Below are positions 54,327-64,000 of a DNA stretch of 64,000 bases, piece by piece. The translations under genes were made by a program, and so were the position numbers. The first letter of the stretch is position 1; each line of letters starts with the position of its first letter. The stretch comes from Gordius sp. MW1 (lineage: Eukaryota > Nematomorpha > Gordioida > Gordea > Gordiidae), in NCBI GenBank assembly GCA_964036665.1, contig OZ038526.1:15934001-15998000 (forward strand), in the 5' to 3' direction. Below the pieces are notes generated by a model. That model did not search any database. It was not told where the DNA came from and was given only the letters and a program-made list of their open reading frames with translations.

Positions 54327-56325
54327 AGTTCTCGCAGCTTAAAACCTCTTTTCGGAAGTCAATCGAGGATAATAGGATTCTCAAATTGGCTTACTTTTAT
54401 ATATTTTTTCATGCTCTTTCACATAGAATCGAAAAAAATAAATATTTTTACCTCAAAATTTTTCACATATTTTTCTTTGAACCGTATTCATCCGATGAAA
54501 GTTGTCGTAAAAACTATTACTTTGAAATCATGATCGCATAGAGCAGTTTTCAAAAATTAAGCACTCACGTTGCGATAACAAACTAATCGCCACAATAAAA
54601 CGTTGTCTTTTGTCAAAATGATAGTTCTCGCAGCTTAAAACCTCTTTTCGGAAGTCAATCGAGGATAATAGGATTCTCAAATTGGCTTACTTTTATATAT
54701 TTTTTTATGCTCTTTCACATAAAATCGAAAAAAATAAATATTTTTACCTAAAAATTTTCACATATTTTTCTTTGAACCGTATTCATCAGATGAAAGTTGT
54801 CGTTTTCAGACGTGGTTTCTATGATCCCAAGTAAAAATTTATCAGAATCTTAAATCTATTACCTTGAAATCATAATCGCATAGAGCAGTTTTCAAAAATT
54901 AAGCAATCACGTTGCGATACAACAAACTAATCGCAACAATAAAACGTTGTCTTTTGTCAAAATGATAGTTCTCGCAGCTTAAAACCTCTTTTCGGAAGTC
55001 AATCGAGGATAATAGGATTCTCAAATTGGCTTCCTTTTATATATTTTTTCATGCTCTTTCACATAGAATCGAAAAAAATAAATATTTTTACCTCAAAATT
55101 TTTCACATATTTTTCTTTGAACCGTATTCATCCGATGAAAATTGTCGTTTTCAGACGTGGTTTCTATGATCCCAAGTAAAAATTTATCAGAATCTAAAAA
55201 CTATGAAATCCTGTTCGCATAGAGCAGTTTTCAAAAATTAAGCACTCACGTTGCGATACAACAAACAAATCGCAACAATAACACGTTGTCTTTTGTCAAA
55301 ATGATAGTTCTCGCAGCTTAAAACCTCTTTTCGGAAGTCAATCGAGAATAATAGGATTCTCAAATTGGCTTACTTTTATATATTTTTTCATGCTCTTTCA
55401 CATAGAATCGAAAAAAATAAATATTTTAACCTCAAAATCTTTCACATATTTTCTTTGAACCGTATTCATCCGATGAAAGTTGTCGTTTTCAGACGCGGCT
55501 TCTATGATCCCAAGTAAAAATTTATCAGAATCTAAAAACTATTACTTTGAAATCATGATCGCATAGAGCAGTTTCAAAAATTAAGCACTCACGTTGCGAT
55601 ACAACAAACTAATCGCAACAATAAAACGTTGTCTTTTGTCAAAATGATAGTTCTCGCAGCTTAAAACCTCTTTTCGGAAGCCAATCGAGTATAATAGGAT
55701 TCTCAAATTGGCTTACTTTTATATATTTTTTCATGCTCTTTCACATAGAATCGAAAAAAATAAATATTTTAACCTCAAAATCTTTCACATATTTTTCTTT
55801 GAACCGTATTCATCCGATGAAAGTTGTCGTTTTCAGACGCGGTTTCTATGATCCCAAGTAAAAATTTATCAGAATCTAAAAACTATTACTTTGAAATCAT
55901 GATCGCATAGAGCAGTTTTCAAAAATTAAGCACTCACGTTGCGATAACAAACTAATCGCCACAATACGTTGTCTTTTGTCAAAATGATAGTTCTCGCAGC
56001 TTAAAACCTCTTTTCGGAAGTCAATCGAGGATAATAAGATTCTCAAATTGGCTTACTTTTATATATTTTTTCATGCTCTTTCACATAGAATCGAAAAAAA
56101 TAAATATTTTTACCTCAATTTTTCACATATTTTTCTTAGAACCGTATTCATCCGATGAAAATTGTCGTTTTCAGATGTGGTTTCTAAGATCCGAAGTAAA
56201 AATTTATCAGAATCTAAAAACCATTACTTTGAAATCATGATCGCGTATAGCAGTTTTCAAAAATTAAGCACTAACGTTGCGATACAACAAACTAATCGCA
56301 AAACGTTGTCTTTTGTCAAAATGAT
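54327..56325 (+). repeat. 6-monomer block (1999 bp), copy 1
   Basis: Starts with a 296-bp short monomer (54327-54622), then a unit with catcagatg and cttaaatctattacc, the 339-bp marker unit (54967-55305), two units with aaatcttcac-like changes and cagacgcgg, and a chimeric 337-bp unit (55989-56325). The first five units recur in order at 56326-57987. Confidence 0.85.
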
Positions 56326-58663
56326 AGTTCTCGCAGCTTAAAACCTCTTTTCGGAAGTCAATCGAGGATAATAGGATTCTCAAATTGGCTTACTTTTATA
56401 TATTTTTTCATGCTCTTTCACATAGAATCGAAAAAAATAAATATTTTTACCTCAAAATTTTTCACATATTTTTCTTTGAACCGTATTCATCCGATGAAAG
56501 TTGTCGTAAAAACTATTACTTTGAAATCATGATCGCATAGAGCAGTTTTCAAAAATTAAGCACTCACGTTGCGATAACAAACTAATCGCCACAATAAAAC
56601 GTTGTCTTTTGTCAAAATGATAGTTCTCGCAGCTTAAAACCTCTTTTCGGAAGTCAATCGAGGATAATAGGATTCTCAAATTGGCTTACTTTTATATATT
56701 TTTTTATGCTCTTTCACATAAAATCGAAAAAAATAAATATTTTTACCTAAAAATTTTCACATATTTTTCTTTGAACCGTATTCATCAGATGAAAGTTGTC
56801 GTTTTCAGACGTGGTTTCTATGATCCCAAGTAAAAATTTATCAGAATCTTAAATCTATTACCTTGAAATCATAATCGCATAGAGCAGTTTTCAAAAATTA
56901 AGCACTCACGTTGCGATACAACAAACTAATCGCAACAATAAAACGTTGTCTTTTGTCAAAATGATAGTTCTCGCAGCTTAAAACCTCTTTTCGGAAGTCA
57001 ATCGAGGATAATAGGATTCTCAAATTGGCTTCCTTTTATATATTTTTTCATGCTCTTTCACATAGAATCGAAAAAAATAAATATTTTTACCTCAAAATTT
57101 TTCACATATTTTTCTTTGAACCGTATTCATCCGATGAAAATTGTCGTTTTCAGACGTGGTTTCTATGATCCCAAGTAAAAATTTATCAGAATCTAAAAAC
57201 TATGAAATCCTGTTCGCATAGAGCAGTTTTCAAAAATTAAGCACTCACGTTGCGATACAACAAACAAATCGCAACAATAACACGTTGTCTTTTGTCAAAA
57301 TGATAGTTCTCGCAGCTTAAAACCTCTTTTCGGAAGTCAATCGAGAATAATAGGATTCTCAAATTGGCTTACTTTTATATATTTTTTCATGCTCTTTCAC
57401 ATAGAATCGAAAAAAATAAATATTTTAACCTCAAAATCTTTCACATATTTTCTTTGAACCGTATTCATCCGATGAAAGTTGTCGTTTTCAGACGCGGCTT
57501 CTATGATCCCAAGTAAAAATTTATCAGAATCTAAAAACTATTACTTTGAAATCATGATCGCATAGAGCAGTTTCAAAAATTAAGCACTCACGTTGCGATA
57601 CAACAAACTAATCGCAACAATAAAACGTTGTCTTTTGTCAAAATGATAGTTCTCGCAGCTTAAAACCTCTTTTCGGAAGCCAATCGAGTATAATAGGATT
57701 CTCAAATTGGCTTACTTTTATATATTTTTTCATGCTCTTTCACATAGAATCGAAAAAAATAAATATTTTAACCTCAAAATCTTTCACATATTTTTCTTTG
57801 AACCGTATTCATCCGATGAAAGTTGTCGTTTTCAGACGCGGTTTCTATGATCCCAAGTAAAAATTTATCAGAATCTAAAAACTATTACTTTGAAATCATG
57901 ATCGCATAGAGCAGTTTTCAAAAATTAAGCACTCACGTTGCGATAACAAACTAATCGCCACAATACGTTGTCTTTTGTCAAAATGATAGTTCTCGCAGCT
58001 TAAAACCTCTTTTCGGAAGTCAATCGAGGATAATAGGATTCTCAAATTGGCTTACTTTTATATATTTTTTCATGCTCTTTCACATAGAATCGAAAAAAAT
58101 AAATATTTTTACCTCAATTTTTCACATATTTTTCTTAGAACCGTATTCATCCGATGAAAGTTGTCGTTTTCAGACGTGGTTTCTATGATCCCAAGTAAAA
58201 ATTTATCAGAATCTAAAAACTATTACTTTGAAATCATGATCGCATAGAGCAGTTTTCAAAAATTAAGCACTACGTTGCGATACAACAAACTAATCGCAAC
58301 AATAAAACGTTGTCTTTTGTCAAAATGATAGTTCTCCCAGCTTACCTCTTTTCGGAAGTCAATCGAGGATAAAAGGATTCTCAAATTGGCTTACTTTTAT
58401 ATATTTTTTCATGCTCTTTCACATAGAATCGAAAAAAATAAATATTTTTACCTCAATTTTTCACATATTTTTCTTAGAACCGTATTCATCCGATGAAAAT
58501 TGTCGTTTTCAGACGTGGTTTCTAAGATCCGAAGTAAAAATTTATCAGAATCTAAAAACCATTACTTTGAAATCATGATCGCGTATAGCAGTTTTCAAAA
58601 ATTAAGCACTAACGTTGCGATACAACAAACTAATCGCAAAACGTTGTCTTTTGTCAAAATGAT
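56326..58663 (+). repeat. 7-monomer block (2338 bp), copy 2 with one extra unit
   Basis: Repeats the 1999-bp block but ends in two units (57988-58329 and 58330-58663) where the first copy has one (55989-56325). The two units match the pair near 50220-50880 and 53654-54313, including the ctcccagcttacctc mark (58334). Confidence 0.85.
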
Positions 58664-59615
58664 AGTTCTCGCAGCTTAAAACCTCTTTTCGGAAGTCAAT
58701 CGAGGATAATAGGATTCTCAAATTGGCTTACTTTTATATATTTTTTCATGCTCTTTCACATAGAATCGAAAAAAATAAATATTTTTACCTCAAAATTTTT
58801 CACATATTTTTCTTTGAACCGTATTCATCCGATGAAAGTTGTCGTAAAAACTATTACTTTGAAATCATGATCGCATAGAGCAGTTTTCAAAAATTAAGCA
58901 CTCACGTTGCGATAACAAACTAATCGCCACAATAAAACGTTGTCTTTTGTCAAAATGATAGTTCTCGCAGCTTAAAACCTCTTTTCGGAAGTCAATCGAG
59001 GATAATAGGATTCTCAAATTGGCTTACTTTTATATATTTTTTTATGCTCTTTCACATAAAATCGAAAAAAATAAATATTTTTACCTAAAAATTTTCACAT
59101 ATTTTTCTTTGAACCGTATTCATCAGATGAAAGTTGTCGTTTTCAGACGTGGTTTCTATGATCCCAAGTAAAAATTTATCAGAATCTTAAATCTATTACC
59201 TTGAAATCATAATCGCATAGAGCAGTTTTCAAAAATTAAGCACTCACGTTGCGATACAACAAACTAATCGCAACAATAAAACGTTGTCTTTTGTCAAAAT
59301 GATAGTTCTCGCAGCTTAAAACCTCTTTTCGGAAGTCAATCGAGAATAATAGGATTCTCAAATTGGCTTACTTTTATATATTTTTTCATGCTCTTTCACA
59401 TAGAATCGAAAAAAATAAATATTTTAACCTCAAAATCTTTCACATATTTTCTTTGAACCGTATTCATCCGATGAAAGTTGTCGTTTTCAGACGCGGCTTC
59501 TATGATCCCAAGTAAAAATTTATCAGAATCTAAAAACTATTACTTTGAAATCATGATCGCATAGAGCAGTTTCAAAAATTAAGCACTCACGTTGCGATAC
59601 AACATACTAATCGCA
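58664..59615 (+). repeat. Third, shortened copy of the edge block
   Basis: Begins with a 296-bp short monomer (58664-58959) and the catcagatg/cttaaatctattacc unit, then goes straight to the gagaataatagg/cagacgcggc unit. It lacks the 339-bp marker unit present in the two earlier copies. Confidence 0.8.
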
Positions 59616-62166
59616 ACAATAAAACGTTGTCTTTTGTCAAAATGATAGTTCTCGCAGCTTAAAACCTCTTTTCGGAAGCCAATCGAGTATAATAGGATTC
59701 TCAAATTGGCTTACTTTTATATATTTTTTCATGCTCTTTCACATAGAATCGAAAAAAATAAATATTTTAACCTCAAAATCTTTCACATATTTTTCTTTGA
59801 ACCGTATTCATCCGATGAAAGTTGTCGTTTTCAGACGCGGTTTCTATGCCCAAGTAAAAATTTATCAGAATCTAAAAACTATTACTTTGAAATCATGATC
59901 GCATAGAGCAGTTTTCAAAAATTAAGCACTCACGTTGCGATAACAAACTAATCGCCACAATACGTTGTCTTTTGTCAAAATGATAGTTCTCGCAGCTTAA
60001 AACCTCTTTTCGGAAGTCAATCGAGGATAATAGGATTCTCAAATTGGCTTACTTTTATATATTTTTTCATGCTCTTTCACATAGAATCGAAAAAAATAAA
60101 TATTTTTACCTCAATTTTTCACATATTTTTCTTAGAACCGTATTCATCCGATGAAAGTTGTCGTTTTCAGACGTGGTTTCTATGATCCCAAGTAAAAATT
60201 TATCAGAATCTAAAAACTATTACTTTGAAATCATGATTGCATAGAGCAGTTTTCAAAAATTAAACACTCACGTTGCGATACAACAAACTAATCGCAACAA
60301 TAAAACGTTGTCTTTTGTCAAAATGATAGTTCTCGCAGCTTAAAACCTCTTTTCGGAAGTCAATCGAGGATAATAGGATTCTCAAATTGGCTTACTTTTA
60401 TATATTTTTTCATGCTCTTTCACATAGAATCGAAAAAAATAAATAATTTTGCCTCAAAATTTTTCACATATTTTTCTTTGAACCGTATTCATCCGATGAA
60501 AGTTGTCGTTTTCAGACGTGGTTTCTATGATCCCAAGTAAAAATTTATCAGAATCTAAAAACTATTACTTTGAAATCATGATCGCATAGAGCAGTTTTCA
60601 AAAATTAAACACTCACGTTGCGATACAACAAACTAATCGCAACAATAAAACGTTGTCTTTTGTCAAAATGATAGTTCTCGCAGCTTAAAACCTCTTTTCG
60701 GAAGTCAATCGAGGATAAAAGGATTCTCAAATTGGCTTACTTTTATATATTTTTTCATGCTCTTTCACATAGAATCGAAAAAAATAAATATTTTTACCTC
60801 AAAATTTTTCACATATTTTTCTTTGAACCGTATTCATCCGATGAAAGTTGTCGTAAAAACTATTACTTTCAAATCATGATCGCATAGAGCAGTTTTCAAA
60901 AATTAAGCACTCACGTTGCGATAACAAACTAATCGCCACAATAAAACGTTGTCTTTTGTCAAAATGATAGTTCTCGCAGCTTAAAACCTCTTTTCGGAAG
61001 TCAATCGAGGATAATAGGATTCTCAAATTGGCTTACTTTTATATATTTTTTCATGCTCTTTCACATAGAATCGAAAAAAATAAATATTTTTACCTCAAAA
61101 TTTTTCACATATTTTTCTTTGAACCGTATTCATCCGATGAAAGTTGTCGTAAAAACTATTACTTTGAAATCATGATCGCATAGAGCAGTTTTCAAAAATT
61201 AAGCACTCACGTTGCGATAACAAACTAATCGCCACAATAAAACGTTGTCTTTTGTCAAAATGATAGTTCTCGCAGCTTAAAACCTCTTTTCGGAAGTCAA
61301 TCGAGGATAATGGTATTCTCAAATTGGCTTACTTTTATATATTTTTTCATGCTCTTTCACATAGAATCGAAAAAAATAAATATTTTTACCTCAAAATTTT
61401 TCACAAATTTTTCTTTGAACCGTATTCATCCGATGAAAGTTTTCGTAAAAACTATTACTTTGAAATCATGATCGCATAGAGCAGTTTTCAAAAATTAAGC
61501 ACTCACGTTGCGATAACAAACTAATCGCCACAATAAAACGTTGTCTTTTGTCAAAATGATAGTTCTCGCAGCTTAAAACCTCTTTTCCTAAGTCAATCGA
61601 GGATAATAGGATTCTCAAATTGGCTTACTTTTATATATTTTTTCATGCTCTTTCACATAGAATCGAAAAAAATAAATATTTTTACCTCATTTTTCACATA
61701 TTTTTCTTAGAACCGTATTCATCCGATGAAAGTTGTCGTTTTCAGACGTGGTTTCTATGATCCCAAGTAAAAATTTATCAGAATCTAAAAACTATTACTT
61801 TGAAATCATGATCGCATAGAGCAGTTTTTAAAAATTAAACACTCACGTTGCGATACAACAAACTAATCGCAACAATAAAACGTTGTCTTTTGTCAAAATG
61901 ATAGTTCTCGCGCTTTAAACCTCTTTTCGGAAGTCAATCGAGGATAATAGGATTCTCAAATTGGCTTACTTTTATATATTTTTTCATGCTCTTTCACATA
62001 GAATCGAAAAAAATAAATATTTTTACCTCAAAATTTTTCACATATTTTTCTTTGAACCGTATTCATCCGATGAAAGTTGTCGTAAAAACTATTACTTTCA
62101 AATCATGATCGCATAGAGCAGTTTTCACAAATTAAGCACTCACGTTGCGATAACAAACTAATCGCC
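59616..62166 (+). repeat. 2551-bp block, full copy
   Basis: Marked by gaagccaatcgagtat, ctatgcccaagt (a loss of atc, near 59846), atgattgcatag (near 60233), ttaaacactcacg (60262 and 60606) and aataattttgcctc (60443). It includes three consecutive 296-bp monomers and a fourth short one (61903-62197, extending just past this block). It recurs in part at 62167-63202. Confidence 0.85.
60673..61560 (+). repeat. Three consecutive 296-bp short monomers
   Basis: Units 60673-60968, 60969-61264 and 61265-61560 each lack the same 48 bp of the conserved middle block, giving the junction gttgtcgtaaaaac (tttcgtaaaaac in the third). They also carry gataacaaac and atcgccac changes in the inverted-repeat region. 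Further copies are at 54327-54622, 56326-56621, 58664-58959 and 61903-62197 (295 bp). Confidence 0.9.
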
Positions 62167-63202
62167 ACAATAAAACGTTGTCTTTTGTCAAAATGATAGT
62201 TCTCGCAGCTTAAAACCTCTTTTCGGAAGCCAATCGAGTATAATAGGATTCTCAAATTGGCTTACTTTTATATATTTTTTCATGCTCTTTCACATAGAAT
62301 CGAAAAAAATAAATATTTTAACCTCAAAATCTTTCACATATTTTTCTTTGAACCGTATTCATCCGATGAAAGTTGTCGTTTTCAGACGCGGTTTCTATGC
62401 CCAAGTAAAAATTTATCAGAATCTAAAAACTATTACTTTGAAATCATGATCGCATAGAGCAGTTTTCAAAAATTAAGCACTCACGTTGCGATAACAAACT
62501 AATCGCCACAATACGTTGTCTTTTGTCAAAATGATAGTTCTCGCAGCTTAAAACCTCTTTTCGGAAGTCAATCGAGGATAATAGGATTCTCAAATTGGCT
62601 TACTTTTATATATTTTTTCATGCTCTTTCACATAGAATCGAAAAAAATAAATATTTTTACCTCAATTTTTCACATATTTTTCTTAGAACCGTATTCATCC
62701 GATGAAAGTTGTCGTTTTCAGACGTGGTTTCTATGATCCCAAGTAAAAATTTATCAGAATCTAAAAACTATTACTTTGAAATCATGATTGCATAGAGCAG
62801 TTTTCAAAAATTAAACACTCACGTTGCGATACAACAAACTAATCGCAACAATAAAACGTTGTCTTTTGTCAAAATGATAGTTCTCGCAGCTTAAAACCTC
62901 TTTTCGGAAGTCAATCGAGGATAATAGGATTCTCAAATTGGCTTACTTTTATATATTTTTTCATGCTCTTTCACATAGAATCGAAAAAAATAAATAATTT
63001 TGCCTCAAAATTTTTCACATATTTTTCTTTGAACCGTATTCATCCGATGAAAGTTGTCGTTTTCAGACGTGGTTTCTATGATCCCAAGTAAAAATTTATC
63101 AGAATCTAAAAACTATTACTTTGAAATCATGATCGCATAGAGCAGTTTTCAAAAATTAAACACTCACGTTGCGATACAACAAACTAATCGCAACAATAAA
63201 AC
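62167..63202 (+). repeat. Partial second copy of the 2551-bp block, cut at the array edge
   Basis: This 1036-bp stretch matches 59616-60651 at a constant offset of 2551 bp: atgattgcatag near 60233 and 62784, aataattttgcctc near 60443 and 62994, and ctatgcccaagt near 59846 and 62397. It stops at 63202, at about position 324 of the last monomer (62879-63202). Confidence 0.88.
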
Positions 63203-63207
63203 TAGTG
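63202..63207. other. Right boundary of the satellite array
   Basis: Satellite identity runs to caacaataaaac (ending 63202), after which the expected gttgtc is replaced by tagtgttt and then TCTCG-type repeat. There is no gradual decay of monomers, so the edge is abrupt. No target-site duplication or terminal inverted repeat is recognisable. Confidence 0.85.
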
Positions 63208-63355
63208 TTTCGATCTCGTCTCGTCTCGGTCTCGAATACAAAATCTCGTCTCGTCTCGGGAGCGATTAGGAAAATCTCGATCTCGTCTCGTCTCGGTCTA
63301 GAAAAATCTCGGTCTCGTCTCGTCTCGACGAGAATTCTCGTCTCGTCTCGACTTT
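63207..63355 (+). repeat. TCTCG-based degenerate minisatellite
   Basis: Five exact copies of the 15-mer (TCTCG)x3 lie at 63214-63228, 63244-63258, 63281-63295, 63313-63327 and 63336-63350, with start spacings of 30, 37, 32 and 23 bp. Spacers are related (gg, tctcg and aaaatctcg segments). This short G+C-rich island sits between the satellite and A+T-rich DNA. It could be a simple-repeat expansion or a subterminal part of a mobile element; nothing decides this here. An open frame crosses it (63169-63408), rich in Ser, Arg, Leu and Val purely from the repeat. Confidence 0.85.
63327..63342. other. 16-bp perfect palindrome in the minisatellite
   Basis: gacgagaattctcgtc is self-complementary and centres on an EcoRI-type gaattc. 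It is formed where the TCTCG repeat meets its own reverse complement (cgacgaga), so the strand of the repeat is locally inverted here. Confidence 0.8.
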
Positions 63356-63609
63356 TAAAAAAAAATATATACGGAATAAAAATTTCTCCTATTTTATTAA
63401 AAATATAAATAAGTGTTCAAAAATCCAAATGGCAAATTTTATATTTTTGGAAAAACTTTAATACGCAAACTTTTTAAAGATTTAGCGGGACACGACATCT
63501 CATTGACAATATAAAGATATGAATTAACTCATAAAGATAACATTTTCTATAAAAAGTGCAGACTAAAAAAACTATAAATAAATTTGAAATAAGATTAAAT
63601 TTTATTGTT

Positions 63610-63807
63610 CTAGCAAATTATAATATTTGCATCAAATTCACTGTGTCTGTCAACTATAAATGGACTTCGAAAATTATAAGTTCGCTTATAGTTGATATAG
63701 TTGCATAAGTGAGCAAAATGAGACCCTTTATTAACCTTTGCTAATGATTCAAAGTAGACCTTAACATATTTAAGGCAAACGTTTAAGTCCATTAATATAA
63801 CCATCAT
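63610..63807 (-). other. Doubtful 65-codon open frame, unassigned
   Basis: A complete ATG-to-TAG frame on the minus strand, the only non-satellite frame of note in the flank. The peptide has a mixed composition (Cys, His, Tyr and charged residues) and no motif I recognise. An in-frame TAA lies two codons upstream of the first ATG, so it does not extend further that way. About 29% of its codons end in G or C, no better than background. It could be a fragment of a decayed coding sequence or exon, or chance. I do not assign a function. Confidence 0.15.
63651..63694. other. Imperfect inverted repeat (hairpin)
   Basis: A 17-base arm (63651-63667, caactataaatggactt) pairs with 63678-63694 at 14 of 17 positions around a 10-base loop (63668-63677). 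It overlaps the doubtful minus-strand frame. It may be chance, a remnant of a small inverted-repeat element, or an RNA structure. Confidence 0.5.
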
Positions 63808-64000
63808 CAGTTATAGCCCATAGTGTTTATTGCATGTTTATGCGAGTGACATTTAATGATGTTATTATTATTTACAGAATTGATAACTAGTTGCAGAAAT
63901 TAAAACGTTGTAAAACAACAATAAAAGCAGCATTATTATAGAATTAAGAACATAAGGTTTTAAACTTTAAATTAAAGAGTACGTATTTAAATGTATGACA

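Larger units (their letters stand above)
1..63202 (+). repeat. Satellite DNA array, ~345-bp monomer, head to tail
   Basis: The same ~345-bp unit recurs without interruption in one orientation. Taking the motif agttctcgcagctt as the unit start, the first starts are at 1, 346, 690, 1035 and 1379. Most units are 339-345 bp; a group near the right end is 296 bp. The first unit is 29.9% G+C with 61 C and 42 G on this strand. Total length implies about 184 copies. Units differ by scattered substitutions and small indels, and the same variants recur together in larger blocks (higher-order repeats). All six frames are closed by stops in each unit, so it is non-coding. The array continues off the left edge and ends at 63202. 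Each unit carries one AGCT (AluI) site near its start, so an AluI ladder of ~345 bp is predicted. Such arrays are typical of eukaryotic heterochromatin or centromeres; which applies here cannot be told from sequence alone. Confidence 0.98.
63356..64000. other. A+T-rich flank without recognisable gene
   Basis: Beyond a nine-A run (from about 63357) the DNA is non-repetitive at this scale and A+T-rich. I see no monomer of the satellite, no RNA gene and no transposon end. It contains one imperfect hairpin (63651-63694), a doubtful minus-strand frame (63610-63807), and short echoes of satellite words (aaaacgttgt at 63902-63911 and caacaataaaa at 63916-63926). The sequence runs off the right edge. 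Confidence 0.7.

Noticed and set aside
60..62457. Recurrent open frames of 61-90 codons within the array (for example 60-254, 2926-3111, 17258-17530, 33738-33959, 42270-42503, 44337-44570, 46406-46639, 59706-59906, 62257-62457)
   Set aside because: They are the same stretches of the satellite unit read in different copies, appear only where chance variants remove a stop, and vanish in neighbouring units. The repeated identity reflects DNA duplication, not protein constraint.
1..63202. CRISPR array
   Set aside because: Repeats are contiguous ~345-bp units with no short repeats alternating with unique spacers.
63207..63355. Telomeric repeat
   Set aside because: The pentamer is TCTCG, broken by varied spacers. 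It is not the arthropod TTAGG or a known variant, and unique DNA follows it.
63195..63360. Transposon insertion defining the array edge
   Set aside because: I found no terminal inverted repeat, target-site duplication or poly-A tail with matching duplication. The A run at about 63357 alone is not enough.
63169..63408. 79-codon frame rich in Ser, Arg, Leu and Val
   Set aside because: It starts in the satellite, crosses the array edge and reads through the TCTCG repeat. The composition is a direct product of the repeat, so it is not a gene.
1..64000. tRNA, rRNA, bacterial operons or promoters
   Set aside because: No cloverleaf, rRNA-like segment, ribosome binding site with a real reading frame, or terminator-like structure was seen. 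TATA-like words in the array are part of its A/T-rich window and occur in every unit.

Overview
This window is almost entirely one eukaryotic satellite DNA array. From base 1 to about base 63202 it is a head-to-tail tandem repeat of a monomer of about 345 bp, all in one orientation, roughly 184 copies by length. The first monomer is 29.9% G+C. I found no protein gene, tRNA, rRNA, CRISPR array or intact transposon in the array; its short open frames (65-90 codons) are repeated by-products of the monomer. The left end lies inside the array, so the array continues beyond the window. The right end is a true edge: the last monomer (62879-63202) stops about 20 bp short, and other DNA follows.

Organism: the size and form of the array rule out a prokaryote. 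CpG is over-represented in the monomer (13 CpG in 345 bp against about 7.4 expected), which argues against a genome with heavy germline CpG methylation such as a vertebrate or most plants. High A+T plus a TCTCG-type simple repeat beside the array fits an insect or other invertebrate. From memory only, TCTCG-rich repeats of this kind remind me of aphid genomes; I cannot verify that here.

Layout. 1-3340: monomer types A and B alternate (689-bp dimers), then mixed types. 3341-11277: two successive large tandem duplications (1716 and 2749 bp, i.e. 5 and 8 monomers). 11278-17540: 8-mer, 3-mer and dimer relations. 17650-37460: 7-mer and 11-mer relations, with one ~2.1-kb cassette of six monomers present three times. 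37471-47378: a 690-bp dimer duplication and two overlapping 6-mer duplications (2067 and 2069 bp). 47435-54300: a 10-mer of 3433 bp duplicated with sharp ends. 54327-63202: edge region with 296-bp monomers carrying a 48-bp deletion, chimeric monomers, and a final partial copy of a 2551-bp block. 63203-63355: junction and TCTCG minisatellite. 63356-64000: A+T-rich unique flank with one imperfect hairpin and one doubtful 65-codon frame.

The offsets between duplicated blocks (about 296, 345, 689, 1030, 1377, 1716, 1999, 2067, 2410, 2551, 2749, 3433, 3779 and 3790 bp) are close to whole numbers of monomers. That pattern is expected from repeated unequal exchange or replication slippage in register. 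Copies of the newest blocks differ by only a few bases over 2-3 kb. A centromeric or pericentromeric role is possible but is inference. I found no new biological system here beyond the structure of the array itself. Coordinates of blocks were derived by hand from marker variants and most are good to within about 100 bp.
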